This document shows, one piece after another, positions 37,724 to 46,089 of a stretch of 64,000 nt of DNA. The notes beneath the pieces were generated by a model that did not search any database, was not told where the DNA came from, and saw only the letters and a program-made list of their open reading frames with translations. This DNA is from Pseudoalteromonas luteoviolacea (GTDB taxonomy: Bacteria > Pseudomonadota > Gammaproteobacteria > Enterobacterales > Alteromonadaceae): assembly GCF_001696455.1 (NCBI RefSeq), contig NZ_MAUJ01000003.1:14735-78734 (forward strand). Direction: 5' to 3'. Position 1 is the first letter of the stretch. Every line of letters starts with the position of its first letter. The position numbers and the translations under genes were made by a program.

Positions 37724-38539
37724 ATGCGTAATTTCTTATCCTTTGTGCTCGTAGCACTTTCGCTGCACAGCGCTCAAGTACAAGCGGGCAGTACACAAAC
37801 AGGTGAACCAAAGTTTCAGCCAAAAGAAATAGCTCATTTCGCCAAACAGGTTGAACGCTACAGCGCAGCGAAACGTGCCCATGTTTTTGTTATTGCGCGA
37901 GTTGGTCAACCTCAAGACACCTTGCCTAAAGGGGTAGAGTTTACGCATGTTGCACTCGCCGTTTATTCACAAATTACGATGGCAAATGGCGAAGCAAAGC
38001 CAGGCTATGCGATACACAATTTATATCAATTACATGATGATCCAGCTAAAAGCAGCTTGATTATCGATTACCCAACAGACTTTTTCTGGGCGGTCGAGGA
38101 TCTAAAGGCAGGTATTGCAATTCCTACTTTAGCCGTACAAAAACAGTTATTGGAAGCCATCAATAATGATGTGCCCAGCAAAGTGCATAACCCGCGTTAT
38201 TCACTTATTGCCAACCCTTTTAACAATCAAACACAAAATTGTACTGAGCATACTCTAAACATTATTAATGCGGCCCTTTACAAAACAACCAACATGGCGC
38301 AATTAAAAGCAAATACAAAAGCCTATTTCGATCCACAACCACTGTCTGTCAGTCCGTTTAAGCTATTACTAGGCAGTGTGTTTAGAGATGAAATATACAA
38401 AAAAGACCACAAGGGCAAAGTGAAGATTGCCACTTTTACGACAATTAAAAATTACTTAGCAAAACATGGTTTGCTAGCCCATTCAGCCATCTTAACACCC
38501 GATATGCTGAGTGACGTGAAGAAATCCGAGGAGATTTAA
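37724..38539 (+). CDS. DUF2145 family periplasmic protein
   Basis: A 271-residue protein with a signal peptide (FLSFVLVALSLHSAQVQA). The family pattern is clear: AHVFVIARVGQPQDTLPKG, EFTHVALAVYSQ, GYAIHNLYQLHDDPAKSSL, and RYSLIANPFNNQTQNCTEHT with Asn-Cys-Thr-Glu in the position where members have a conserved Asn-X-Asn/Glu patch. A NlpC/P60- or transglutaminase-like fold has been suggested for such patterns, with Cys and His here plausible catalytic residues; I hold this lightly. It is cotranscribed with the YiaA-like gene, which starts two bases after its stop. Confidence 0.85.
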   Translation: MRNFLSFVLVALSLHSAQVQAGSTQTGEPKFQPKEIAHFAKQVERYSAAKRAHVFVIARVGQPQDTLPKGVEFTHVALAVYSQITMANGEAKPGYAIHNLYQLHDDPAKSSLIIDYPTDFFWAVEDLKAGIAIPTLAVQKQLLEAINNDVPSKVHNPRYSLIANPFNNQTQNCTEHTLNIINAALYKTTNMAQLKANTKAYFDPQPLSVSPFKLLLGSVFRDEIYKKDHKGKVKIATFTTIKNYLAKHGLLAHSAILTPDMLSDVKKSEEI

Positions 38540-38540
38540 T

Positions 38541-39002
38541 ATGGAACAGCCAAATAATTCATTAAACGCACCAAGCAAAGCGTTCAGTATCGCATCTATT
38601 GCGGTATTAGTTATCGGTATCGCTACTTATGTTTTTGGCTTATTCAATGCAGATATGCTTTTGAATGAAAAGGGATACTACCTGATTGTTTTAATGTATG
38701 GATTATTTTCAGCGGTATCATTACAAAAAAGCATCCGTGATAAACAAGAAAACATCCCGACTTCAAATATCTATCACTTACTCAGTTTAGTGTCAGCAGC
38801 TTCTGCAATCTTGTTACTTGGTGTTGGATTATATAATGCCAATCTATTGCTAAGCGAAAAAGGGTTTTACGGTATCGCATACTTAATGAGCTTATATGCG
38901 GCTGTTGCTGTGCAAAAGAATGTAAGAGACAAAGAAACAGCAAATCATTTAGTTGCAGAAGAGGCACACGACTCGAAGAGTACTGAGTTGGATACAGAAT
39001 AA
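38541..39002 (+). CDS. yiaA: YiaA/YiaB-type inner-membrane protein
   Basis: A 153-residue protein with four transmembrane helices in two repeated halves. Each half carries the YiaAB signature: YVFGLFNADMLLNEKGYYLI and VGLYNANLLLSEKGFYGIAY (G-L-x-N-A-x-x-L-x-E-K-G-[YF]-Y). The helix after each is followed by a QK-x-[IV]-RD motif (LQKSIRDK, VQKNVRDK). Function is unknown in the family. The C-terminal 20 residues are acidic. It is last in the run starting at 37364 and is closed by a hairpin. Confidence 0.88.
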   Translation: MEQPNNSLNAPSKAFSIASIAVLVIGIATYVFGLFNADMLLNEKGYYLIVLMYGLFSAVSLQKSIRDKQENIPTSNIYHLLSLVSAASAILLLGVGLYNANLLLSEKGFYGIAYLMSLYAAVAVQKNVRDKETANHLVAEEAHDSKSTELDTE

Positions 39003-39009
39003 ACAACAA

Positions 39010-39035
39010 GGTCGACCAAGTTTCTGGTCGACCTA
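39010..39035. terminator. Bidirectional terminator hairpin
   Basis: AGGTCGACCA, loop AGTTTC, TGGTCGACCT is a perfect 10-bp stem placed between the convergent yiaA-like gene (stop at 39002) and the frameshifted gene ending at 39038. T-runs are weak on both sides. Confidence 0.75.
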
Positions 39036-39037
39036 TC

Positions 39038-39501
39038 CTAGCAACTGTCTTCAATACTTTTGTGATAATAATTCATTTCCCACAAACAATGCGCCAGAAT
39101 TTCTTCATATGAAAAAAACACTAAGGTGGATTGTTCAACACGCATTCCCAACCAAATCCGCCAAGGTAAAAAAATTAGGCTAAAGGGCACCTCTTTATCT
39201 GCGTACTCGCCATGAAGGTTAAAGTCAAAGTCATCTTGCTCACGGTATAAGGTGCCATCCAAGCCAGATACATCAATAAAAAACGTCCCATCATGCGTGT
39301 TTTTGAAATCTTAACACGCCACGACGTCTCTTCGCTGTGCGCCTCTTTAAGCTGCTCAAATATAGCCGCGAAGCACTTTATTTTTTTCTTCTTTATACGC
39401 TTTTTAAACTTATTAAAGTAGTAACCATAGTATTCGATAAACAAGGGCTCTACTTGAACCCAAGTCACTTGTTCTACTAGGCACTTTAACTTCTGTCCCA
39501 T
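39038..39501 (-). pseudogene. Frameshifted gene: DUF6557-like protein
   Basis: Two overlapping frames make one protein of about 150 residues. The first part (from ATG 39501) reads to SWRVKISKT. The second (to 39038) reads HDGTFFIDVSGLDGTLYREQ and ends with SLIFLPWRIWLGMRVEQST and YEEILAHCLWEMNYY. The second half matches a family I recall as DUF6557 (PWEEWLG..., ILAHxLWEMTF). The break lies in an A-run near 39299-39305; one extra A would restore the frame. This is either a sequencing error in a homopolymer or a true disruption. Confidence 0.72.
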
Positions 39502-39544
39502 ATGTTACTCTAGCAGCACTTTTATTAGGCTAACTTAATATCAG

Positions 39545-39982
39545 CTAGTTACTTGTATCATATGCCATAATCGACTTGTCACCCTCTTTAGCAATGACGC
39601 TAAAGCCGAATTTTTTATAGAGATCGATCAAGTGGCTCTCGCATTTTAAGTTTAATGTTTGACAATCTAATTCAACTGCTTTTTGCTTTGCATATGCCAC
39701 CAAGGCGCTAGAGATACCTTTTCCTCTGTAAAGGGTATCAACATAAACGCCATCTAACCAAGCTGTTCCACTTTGGAATTTAACCTCTGCGGCGCCAGTC
39801 AGTTTGCCATCAATGGCTGTGTAAAACCCTATTTTATTTTTTGTTGATGTCACCAATGCAAGTACATCGCTATACGTTGTTGTTGCATTTTTACTATCCC
39901 ACTGCTCAAAATACCACTTTGCAATTTGCTCAGCTTCTATAGATTGACCTGTTATTTCTGTGACTACTAATTGAGACATCAT
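39545..39982 (-). CDS. GNAT family N-acetyltransferase
   Basis: A 145-residue protein with the GNAT core: KIGFYTAIDGKLTGAAEVKF, AWLDGVYVDTLYRGKGISSA (acetyl-CoA loop YRGKGIS) and LNLKCESHLIDLYKKFGFSV. The N-terminal region (EQIAKWYFEQWDSK) is that of small aminoglycoside-like or general GNATs. Substrate unknown. It stands alone between two short intergenic regions. Confidence 0.9.
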   Translation of the reverse strand: MMSQLVVTEITGQSIEAEQIAKWYFEQWDSKNATTTYSDVLALVTSTKNKIGFYTAIDGKLTGAAEVKFQSGTAWLDGVYVDTLYRGKGISSALVAYAKQKAVELDCQTLNLKCESHLIDLYKKFGFSVIAKEGDKSIMAYDTSN

Positions 39983-40495
39983 GTTCTGCCGATGGCGCTC
40001 ACGAGATATTCTCTCGAAAAAGCCATATTCCTATTACTTTAATTGTTATTTTTAAACTGTCTTGTGCATTAGACATAATTTTATATACTCCCAAATAGTC
40101 AAAGCCTCTTATGTTTGGATAAAAGCGCTTCAACTACATAGCGTATGTCTTGACCAACTCTGGCATCATATAAGACTATGTAGTGCTGCATCTATCTGGG
40201 TAAATGGACACGCAAAAACTATGTGCTCTGAACTTCCTAATGCATATACTGAAAGCCCAGTGTACCTAATACCAGCAAGCGATGCATGCTATGTTTTGAA
40301 GCGGTAAGATTTATTGACATAGAAAAAATGGGTAACACAAAAGAGAAACGCGCTCATATGAGCGCGTGTTCAGTGCCGTGGCGAAGGGGTGGACTCCAAC
40401 TGCGCTTAGCGCATTACAAACCCTTCAAGTAGTAAAACGTAGCAACCAATCATTTAGATCACACAAAGTGATTTTTAATTCGATTTTAATAGAAA
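39983..40495. other. Intergenic stretch without a supported gene
   Basis: About 510 bp. A plus-strand frame at 40062-40307 has no ribosome site and no family resemblance. The notable element is the palindrome at 40348-40367. A second small inverted repeat (TGCGC TTA GCGCA) lies at about 40399-40411. The left end should contain the promoter of the GNAT gene at 39982. Confidence 0.45.
40348..40367 (-). terminator. Perfect 20-bp palindrome, likely terminator of the AraC gene
   Basis: ACGCGCTCATATGAGCGCGT is a perfect inverted repeat. On the minus strand it is followed by TTTCTCTTTTGTG, a moderate T-run. It lies about 130 bases after the AraC stop. The CGCGCTC/GAGCGCG arms recur in the hairpin after arsP at 48990-49012. 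Confidence 0.6.
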
Positions 40496-41476
40496 TCACC
40501 TATTCCCATTCATGTTTTTTCGGTACTCACTGGGTGACATAGAAAAAGTTGCTTTAAAGCTTTTCGCAAAGTGCCCACCATGCTTGAAACCAACTGACAG
40601 TGCTATCTGGGAGACTGGCAGTTCAGTTTGATGTAAAAGCTTTGCGGCTTTATTGATTCTCAGTCTTGCCAAATAGCCATATACCGTGTTGCCATACACT
40701 AACTTAAATTGCTTCTTCAACTTGTTATCATTTATCCCTACAACTTTAGCAAGTGTTATGATACTTGGCGGATTTTGCATGTTTACTTCAAGGTACTCCG
40801 CAGCTTTGTAAACGGCTAAAAGATCACCATGCTTTATCGATTTGAACCTACTTTTCTGCTGCTCGTACAGCGCAAATAACGCAGTCATTAGTTCAAGCAT
40901 TTTTGCTTGAATAAGTAACTTCAAACTTTTACTGGGTAGCTCGCACTGATAAATTTGCGTAAGCAAAGACTTTATCTCAGCATTTATAGGGATGCGCACT
41001 AGCTTGGGAGGCTCATTGCCCTTGTCAGTTTCACACGAGGTATTCCCTCCTCCCCACACGTATTGGGCTGCTAACTCCCCCATTAACGTCGACCCAAGTG
41101 TATAGTTAATAATTTTGCTATGGCCTGCACTATAGCTGCATCCGCAAGTTTGCGAGCCGAGCATAAAAATACAAGCATGTCCCTTAGGCACGACTTGTTG
41201 CTCAATCCCCTGTATCTCTATAGAAAGCGTCCCTTCTAGGACAAATAAAGCGCCATACAATGGTCCGCGACCATTGGTCAGTTTTATATCTTGATAAAAA
41301 TAGAGGTCGCTGATTTGTAGCGTGCTGTTTTCGCTATAGGAAAAACAAAAGCTTTTGCCATGGCCATATTCATCCGGTAAAGCAAAAACACTGTCACAGC
41401 TACGTGATAGCTGATCACATGCAGCTACGGGAGGCAAATCAAAACACAAAAAACTGTCCACAGTCATTTCTTTCAT
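40496..41476 (-). CDS. AraC family transcriptional regulator
   Basis: The protein has 326 residues. The C-terminal double HTH is clear: PPSIITLAKVVGINDNKLKK, QFKLVYGNTVYGYLARLRIN, and LPVSQIALSVGFKHGGHFAK followed by FKATFSMSPSEYRKNM. The N-terminal half is a beta-rich cupin-like ligand domain (GALFVLEGTLSIEIQGIEQQ). AAGGAG lies 10 bases before the ATG. It is divergent from the serine hydrolase gene, with 179 bp between starts, so that gene is the likely target. Confidence 0.9.
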   Translation of the reverse strand: MKEMTVDSFLCFDLPPVAACDQLSRSCDSVFALPDEYGHGKSFCFSYSENSTLQISDLYFYQDIKLTNGRGPLYGALFVLEGTLSIEIQGIEQQVVPKGHACIFMLGSQTCGCSYSAGHSKIINYTLGSTLMGELAAQYVWGGGNTSCETDKGNEPPKLVRIPINAEIKSLLTQIYQCELPSKSLKLLIQAKMLELMTALFALYEQQKSRFKSIKHGDLLAVYKAAEYLEVNMQNPPSIITLAKVVGINDNKLKKQFKLVYGNTVYGYLARLRINKAAKLLHQTELPVSQIALSVGFKHGGHFAKSFKATFSMSPSEYRKNMNGNR

Positions 41477-41655
41477 CGCTTTACACTCCTTTTCGCTGCG
41501 AATCCTTAAAAGCTCCCTTTGCTGACATTTTTACTCCCTTAATGGCCTCCCTGTTTATATTAAATAACCCATTGATATTGTTAAATGTATAAAGATAACA
41601 ACACGCTATTACCGACTCAGTTTGGTATTGATACCATATCACAGGGAGTAAGATT

Positions 41656-42822
41656 TTGGATAAACTTGATACAGCTCAGATTGACGGTTATCTATGTGAA
41701 AAATTTAGCCCGATTCATCAGGCATTTGAGAGAAACTTTGTACAATTTAGTGAAACGGGGGCTGCTGTATGTATATTTCACAAAGGTAAATTAGCCGCCC
41801 ATTTATACGGTAGTTATCACTCTCCAAATGGGCCTTGGGCAAACTCAGACCGTGTTGCTTTTATGTCGTGCTCAAAAGCGCTGCTGGCTATTTGCATTCA
41901 CTTGCTTGCTGCAAGAAAGGTTATTTCCTTAGACGCCCCAGTAAAAACATATTGGCCAGAATTTGCCAATAATGGAAAGCGTAATATCACTATTGATGCA
42001 GTACTCAATCACACCGCAGGATTGCCCAGCCATAACACTGGTTCAAGTGGCGATATATTTGAGTGGCAAAAAACAATACACAATATTGAACGTGCTAAAC
42101 CCATTTTTTTGCACCAACAAAAATTGGCGTATCATGCGCTGACATTTGGTCATATTTTGGGCGAAATAATTCGCAGGGTCGATGGCAGAACGCCCAGTCA
42201 ATTCTTCAAAGATGAAATTGCGGTGCCTTTCGATATCAACTGCGCCTTGACAAAAGACCCACAATTTACACATCGCGCTATCATCAACACCAAAGCATTT
42301 TCTCCGTCTTTGCTGTATTTTATGTCCCATTGGTTGCCCATTATTCCACATTGGAAATGTCAATTTTTCCGACAATGCAATACAGAATACCACCCCAATT
42401 CTCTTAGCTGGTCACAAGGCCAAATTCCAGCGGTAACTGGACATGGGTCAGCATATGGCCTAGCAAAACTTTACGCATTTTTAGCACAAGATGGCGCTTT
42501 AAATAATCAGCAACTATTACCGCGCGCGCAAGTTCGCAAGCTTAGAGAGCTGAGTATCGCGGGCCGGGAGTTAACAACCAATATGCACTGGAGAATGGGC
42601 AGTGGCATTATGCTTAATTCTCCTCCTTTTTGTGACATGGGCCCCAACCAAGAAAGCTTTGGTCATATGGGAATGGGTGGTAGCATCGGCTTTGCAGATC
42701 CTAAAGCGCAACTCTCATTTGCCTTTGTGTCAGAGCACTTTCACCAGCCTCACAAAAACGACCCGAGTATCGGGGGAGGGCGTATGCAAAACCTCATCAA
42801 GGCTTGCTATCAATGCCTTTAA
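41656..42822 (+). CDS. Beta-lactamase-fold serine hydrolase (class C/EstB-like)
   Basis: A 388-residue protein. The nucleophile motif SCSK (SxxK) is in FMSCSKALLAICIHL; TIDAVLNHTAGLPSHN is the family block after it; the Tyr motif region is KLAYHALTFGHILGEIIRRV; GHMGMGGSIGFADP near the end corresponds to the HxG/KTG-type strand. No signal peptide, so a cytoplasmic esterase or peptidase is more likely than a drug-resistance beta-lactamase. The start is TTG 41656 with AGGGAG 7 bases upstream. It is divergent from the AraC regulator. Confidence 0.87.
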   Translation: MDKLDTAQIDGYLCEKFSPIHQAFERNFVQFSETGAAVCIFHKGKLAAHLYGSYHSPNGPWANSDRVAFMSCSKALLAICIHLLAARKVISLDAPVKTYWPEFANNGKRNITIDAVLNHTAGLPSHNTGSSGDIFEWQKTIHNIERAKPIFLHQQKLAYHALTFGHILGEIIRRVDGRTPSQFFKDEIAVPFDINCALTKDPQFTHRAIINTKAFSPSLLYFMSHWLPIIPHWKCQFFRQCNTEYHPNSLSWSQGQIPAVTGHGSAYGLAKLYAFLAQDGALNNQQLLPRAQVRKLRELSIAGRELTTNMHWRMGSGIMLNSPPFCDMGPNQESFGHMGMGGSIGFADPKAQLSFAFVSEHFHQPHKNDPSIGGGRMQNLIKACYQCL

Positions 42823-42960
42823 TCTTAAAATAAAGCGCCCGATAGTACCTAAAAAACCCCTTGCCGTTCAGTAAAAAAAACAATGAACTAAAAACAAAAT
42901 TCCGCGTCATATCATTTAACGCTTTTTAATCAAGCGCTAACCATTAAGGAAAACAAAACT

Positions 42961-43101
42961 GTGATTATAAAAAGTAAAAAAATGATTCTAGGTACCATCA
43001 GTGTGCTATTGCTACTTGGTGTTTCTTATTACGCTTCAATGGAAGATTACCAAAAAGAGAATTTGGCGCGTTTTATGGAACAGGTATTTTCATCAAAATA
43101 A
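42961..43101 (+). CDS. Small single-pass membrane protein (46 residues)
   Basis: This short frame starts at GTG 42961 with AAGGA 10 bases upstream and ends in TAA at 43099-43101. It reads a basic start (KSKKM), one transmembrane helix (ILGTISVLLLLGVSYYASM) and a charged tail (EDYQKENLARFMEQVFSSK). The layout basic-helix-amphipathic tail is typical of real small membrane proteins, and a terminator follows at once. Function unknown. Confidence 0.6.
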   Translation: MIIKSKKMILGTISVLLLLGVSYYASMEDYQKENLARFMEQVFSSK

Positions 43102-43111
43102 CAGTTCTCAG

Positions 43112-43140
43112 GGTGATACAATCAGCGCCTGTGTATCACC
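43112..43140. terminator. Terminator hairpin between convergent genes
   Basis: GGTGATACA pairs with TGTATCACC (9 bp, 11-base loop) immediately after the small membrane protein gene and ten bases from the stop of the convergent SnoaL-like gene. TTTCC follows on the plus strand. Confidence 0.75.
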
Positions 43141-43150
43141 TTTCCAAAGA

Positions 43151-43630
43151 TTAAAACACCCCATTTGCGTTTTTAACTTTACCACCAGCAATTAGGTTAT
43201 ATAGTCGCATTGACAAGTCAAGTGCCTGAATCGCGTCCCAATGTTCTACAAGTTTGCCATCGACCACCTTCCAAGTATCAATGATATTCATTCCCTTAGA
43301 TTCATCTCCCCGATGCTTTGCTTTTAATGTGGCGTGAGAATGAACAATCACATGTTCACCATCGACAAAGACATGCTTAACGTCGTAACTAAACTCCGGC
43401 GCTAATTTTGTAAAATCACGCAAGGTGGTCACAACGCCCGAAATGCCATCCGCCATACTTCTATTATGTTGCTTATAAGTGTTTTGAGCATATCGCGCTG
43501 TGATCAGATCAAAGTTATGCTCATTCATGAGTAACTGCACAAATTCAATAACCGCTTTGGCTTTTGCTCTATCTGTCTCACTCCAATGCGGCTTAATCAA
43601 CTTTTCAATATTAATGTTCGGTTTTTGCAT
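43151..43630 (-). CDS. SnoaL/NTF2-like protein
   Basis: A 159-residue protein of the NTF2 superfamily: KAVIEFVQLLMNEHNFDLIT, YKQHNRSMADGISGVVTTLR, VKHVFVDGEHVIVHSHATLK, GMNIIDTWKVVDGKLVEHWD. The conserved His/Asp/Trp pattern (YxQHN, HSH, WxxxDGK..EHWD) is that of SnoaL-like polyketide cyclase-related proteins of unknown substrate. I start it at ATG 43630, which has GGAAAG upstream, rather than the TTG at 43654. It is divergent from the HxlR regulator, as such genes often are. Confidence 0.88.
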   Translation of the reverse strand: MQKPNINIEKLIKPHWSETDRAKAKAVIEFVQLLMNEHNFDLITARYAQNTYKQHNRSMADGISGVVTTLRDFTKLAPEFSYDVKHVFVDGEHVIVHSHATLKAKHRGDESKGMNIIDTWKVVDGKLVEHWDAIQALDLSMRLYNLIAGGKVKNANGVF

Positions 43631-43683
43631 TTGGCTTTCCAATTCTATTTTCAACGCCTAATTAGCGGGCTAAATTTAACTTT

Positions 43684-43725
43684 CAAAATGCAAGTTAAAT
43701 TATTTGATTGCAAAATGCAAGTGAA
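43684..43725. promoter_or_regulatory. Candidate HxlR operator: two direct repeats
   Basis: CAAAATGCAAGTTAA (43684-43698) and CAAAATGCAAGTGAA (43711-43725) are spaced 27 bp start to start, inside the 130-bp divergent region between the SnoaL-like and HxlR genes. One base differs. Position and repetition fit a regulator binding both promoters. Confidence 0.6.
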
Positions 43726-43760
43726 TTATGATTTGCTCATATTCATCAAAGAGACACATT

Positions 43761-44159
43761 ATGCCGACACGCTCACAATGCCCGATCTCCAATGTGCTAG
43801 ACCATGTAGGAGATAAGTGGAGTTTGCTGATCATCAGAGATCTGATGTTTTTTGGAAAACACACATACTCTGACTTGCAGAATTCTGAAGAAAAAATGGC
43901 GACAAATATTCTTTCTAGCCGACTCGAAAAGCTAGAAAATGATGGGTTGATCAATAAGCAAATTGACCCAACAGATAAGAGGAAAAAAGTGTATAGCCTT
44001 ACCCCCGCGGGGGTCGATATATTACCTATTTTGATAGAAATGATCATATGGAGTAGCAAACATGCACCAGATCTCAATATTCCAACAGAGCTCGTAGCCA
44101 GAGCCCACAACGACCGCTCTGGCTTGATACAAGATTTGACTTCAAGATTGTTAGCGTGA
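43761..44159 (+). CDS. HxlR family transcriptional regulator
   Basis: The protein has 132 residues from ATG 43761. The HxlR winged HTH is clear: CPISNVLDHVGDKWSLLIIR, DLMFFGKHTYSDLQNSEEKM, ATNILSSRLEKLENDGLINK, and KRKKVYSLTPAGVDILPILI. The N-terminal Cys of CPI is the conserved, often redox- or electrophile-sensing residue. An upstream ATG at 43728 would add 11 atypical residues and lies over the repeat region. It is divergent from the SnoaL-like gene, the likely target. Confidence 0.9.
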   Translation: MPTRSQCPISNVLDHVGDKWSLLIIRDLMFFGKHTYSDLQNSEEKMATNILSSRLEKLENDGLINKQIDPTDKRKKVYSLTPAGVDILPILIEMIIWSSKHAPDLNIPTELVARAHNDRSGLIQDLTSRLLA

Positions 44160-44169
44160 CCCCAACTTT

Positions 44170-45237
44170 TTATTTAAAAACAAGACGTTCTACGGTGGCG
44201 GTGGTGCCCGTTGCACCAGCTTCCACCGCGCCGCCCAACAAATAGATTTGTTGGTTTAGCGACACAGCACCTAAACCATGGCGCGTTGACGTCATCGGTA
44301 ACGACTCTGTGGACCAAGCATTTGACGCAATATCATAACGCCAAATTTGGTCAAAAGTGCGAGTTTTCATTTCACGTTTTCCGTCGTTCACAGTTACAAA
44401 CTCGTATTCCTCCCCACCAAACGCATAAATCTGTCCATTTATTGCGGCACTGGCGAGCCCCGCGCTGGCTTGAGGCATGGACGCTAATTGATCCCACTGG
44501 TTAAGCTGAGTATTATACCGCCAAAGCGTATCTAGATTTTTAAAGTCCAATGTGTTGACTCTTCCTCCCATCACATACCATTGATTGTCCACAACAACGG
44601 AGGCGGCAGAGTTACTGGCAATGGGCAGCGGAGCGGCTTGGTGCCACTGACCAGATTTCAATACCCAATGCGCGCTTGTATCCGTCAATTTACCAGCGAC
44701 TTCGGTGCGGCCACCCGCCACGTGAATTTGTCCATTAATAACAGCATACACCGACTCTCCCATTGGGATCGGCAGCTTAGGACCGCTTGTCCAAATACCA
44801 GATTCGTCCTCTAAGGCAAAAACCGAAGACTGAATTTGCCAAGCATCTGATTGGGTCGCGTTGAACCCACCAATCGCGTAAAGTTTATTGTGATTTGTAA
44901 TTAGCCCTAGATGGTGACGAGGCTCTGGCAAAGTGGGCCCGGTCTTCCAGGCTTGAGTATTGTGGTCAAAAATGTATGTTTTATCCGACGCTTTGAGATG
45001 TGCCAATACCGCCAACTCTTTTTGAGTTTGCTCAAAAGCGCCTGCCACGACTATTTTATTGTTAAACACTGCTGGATAGACTTCTTGCAGTGGTGTTGGA
45101 AGCATTGCCGAGCGTTGCCATGCGACGCCTTTATCATATGTCTTGTGAGCGATAGTATGTGATTCTGATGAACAGGCTTGAAGCATAAATGCGATTAAGC
45201 TGACAATGATTGCTTGGAAGCGATTAAAGTGATTCAT
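44170..45237 (-). CDS. Kelch-repeat lipoprotein
   Basis: A 355-residue protein with a lipoprotein signal (IIVSLIAFMLQACSS, lipobox LQAC). Six or so kelch blades follow, each with the G-G pair and a Tyr/Trp: HHLGLITNHNKLYAIGGFNA, GESVYAVINGQIHVAGGRTE, ASVVVDNQWYVMGGRVN, AGLASAAINGQIYAFGGEEY, HGLGAVSLNQQIYLLGGAVE. The fold is a beta propeller as in N-acetylneuraminate epimerase (NanM), but enzymatic activity cannot be claimed. It is monocistronic and convergent with HxlR. Confidence 0.88.
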   Translation of the reverse strand: MNHFNRFQAIIVSLIAFMLQACSSESHTIAHKTYDKGVAWQRSAMLPTPLQEVYPAVFNNKIVVAGAFEQTQKELAVLAHLKASDKTYIFDHNTQAWKTGPTLPEPRHHLGLITNHNKLYAIGGFNATQSDAWQIQSSVFALEDESGIWTSGPKLPIPMGESVYAVINGQIHVAGGRTEVAGKLTDTSAHWVLKSGQWHQAAPLPIASNSAASVVVDNQWYVMGGRVNTLDFKNLDTLWRYNTQLNQWDQLASMPQASAGLASAAINGQIYAFGGEEYEFVTVNDGKREMKTRTFDQIWRYDIASNAWSTESLPMTSTRHGLGAVSLNQQIYLLGGAVEAGATGTTATVERLVFK

Positions 45238-45452
45238 GGGTGGCCTCTTTAAAATGCATGTGGCCCTAGTTAATCATAACTCCCCAAATTATATTCTGAC
45301 TTTTTTCTCATCTTAGTGAATTCATTAATTTATGTATAACTTTTAACTGTTTATATTATTTCAGAACCTGATCATACGTACCAGTATCACTCATGGAACG
45401 TCGTATCAAACTTGATTGGCAGTGAGTGAAATGCATGCTTAAAGAAAGCGAC

Positions 45453-45844
45453 CTAGCGTTTACAAACACCGTTTTCACAACGCGACTTTCCCGTGAGCCA
45501 ATATGAAATACGATACCTGTTTTTCGCGAATAACAAATACAATTGATCCGCAACTGGTTTTATTACAGGCCATCGCAATGGCGCATAGAGCCACCCCATG
45601 CCAACCAATTGCCACGCTTTATGCGTTACATCAAGGCCCAAAATTAAATTACCCTCTTTATCTATGGCATGCAAATCGTGTTTGCTTTGTCGGGGTCTAT
45701 GTTCTCATAACGGCTAAATTCGTCAGAGTAAATATCCACCGTATTAATGTGCTTATGCGTGTCTCTTTTAGTAAGCGCATTCATTTCTTTCACGCAAAGT
45801 GGACATGTGCCATCATAAAATATTGTTAGTTCACTCATGCTCAT
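45453..45844 (-). pseudogene. Frameshifted DCC1-like (DUF393) thiol-disulfide oxidoreductase
   Basis: The first frame (from 45844) holds the family start: LTIFYDGTCPLCVKEMNALT with the CPLC active site, and ends DPDKANT. The second frame (to 45453) continues as LHAIDKEGNLILGLDVTHKA, GMGWLYAPLRWPVIKPVADQ, LYLLFAKNRYRISYWLTGK. Together they make the usual length of about 130 residues. The join, near 45667-45675 (ACGATTTGCATG on the minus strand), lacks one base. A sequencing error or a recent mutation would both explain it. Confidence 0.82.
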
Positions 45845-46089
45845 TTCCTATACTTTGGATACTAATACGCGCTTGTGCATCGATAAGATCACCACCTATA
45901 TCAACTACATGAAGTGTAAGCAATACAGCTGAAAATTGATATCGTGTATTTCAGACTATGGCCGAATCACGAATACGCGTCCACTGGACTAAGCCACTGT
46001 CATATAATAATTTAAAAAAAGTGATGATTAATTTCGTCCTTTTATACACCTGCGCGTCTTATTGAGTATTATTAATTTAGGAGACGTAT

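Noticed and set aside
40062..40307. 81-codon plus-strand ORF
   Set aside because: No ribosome site, unusual composition (many Cys/His/Trp) and overlap with the promoter region of the GNAT gene.
41656..42822. Beta-lactamase resistance gene
   Set aside because: It has the fold and an SxxK motif but no signal peptide and a divergent AraC regulator; an esterase or peptidase role fits better.
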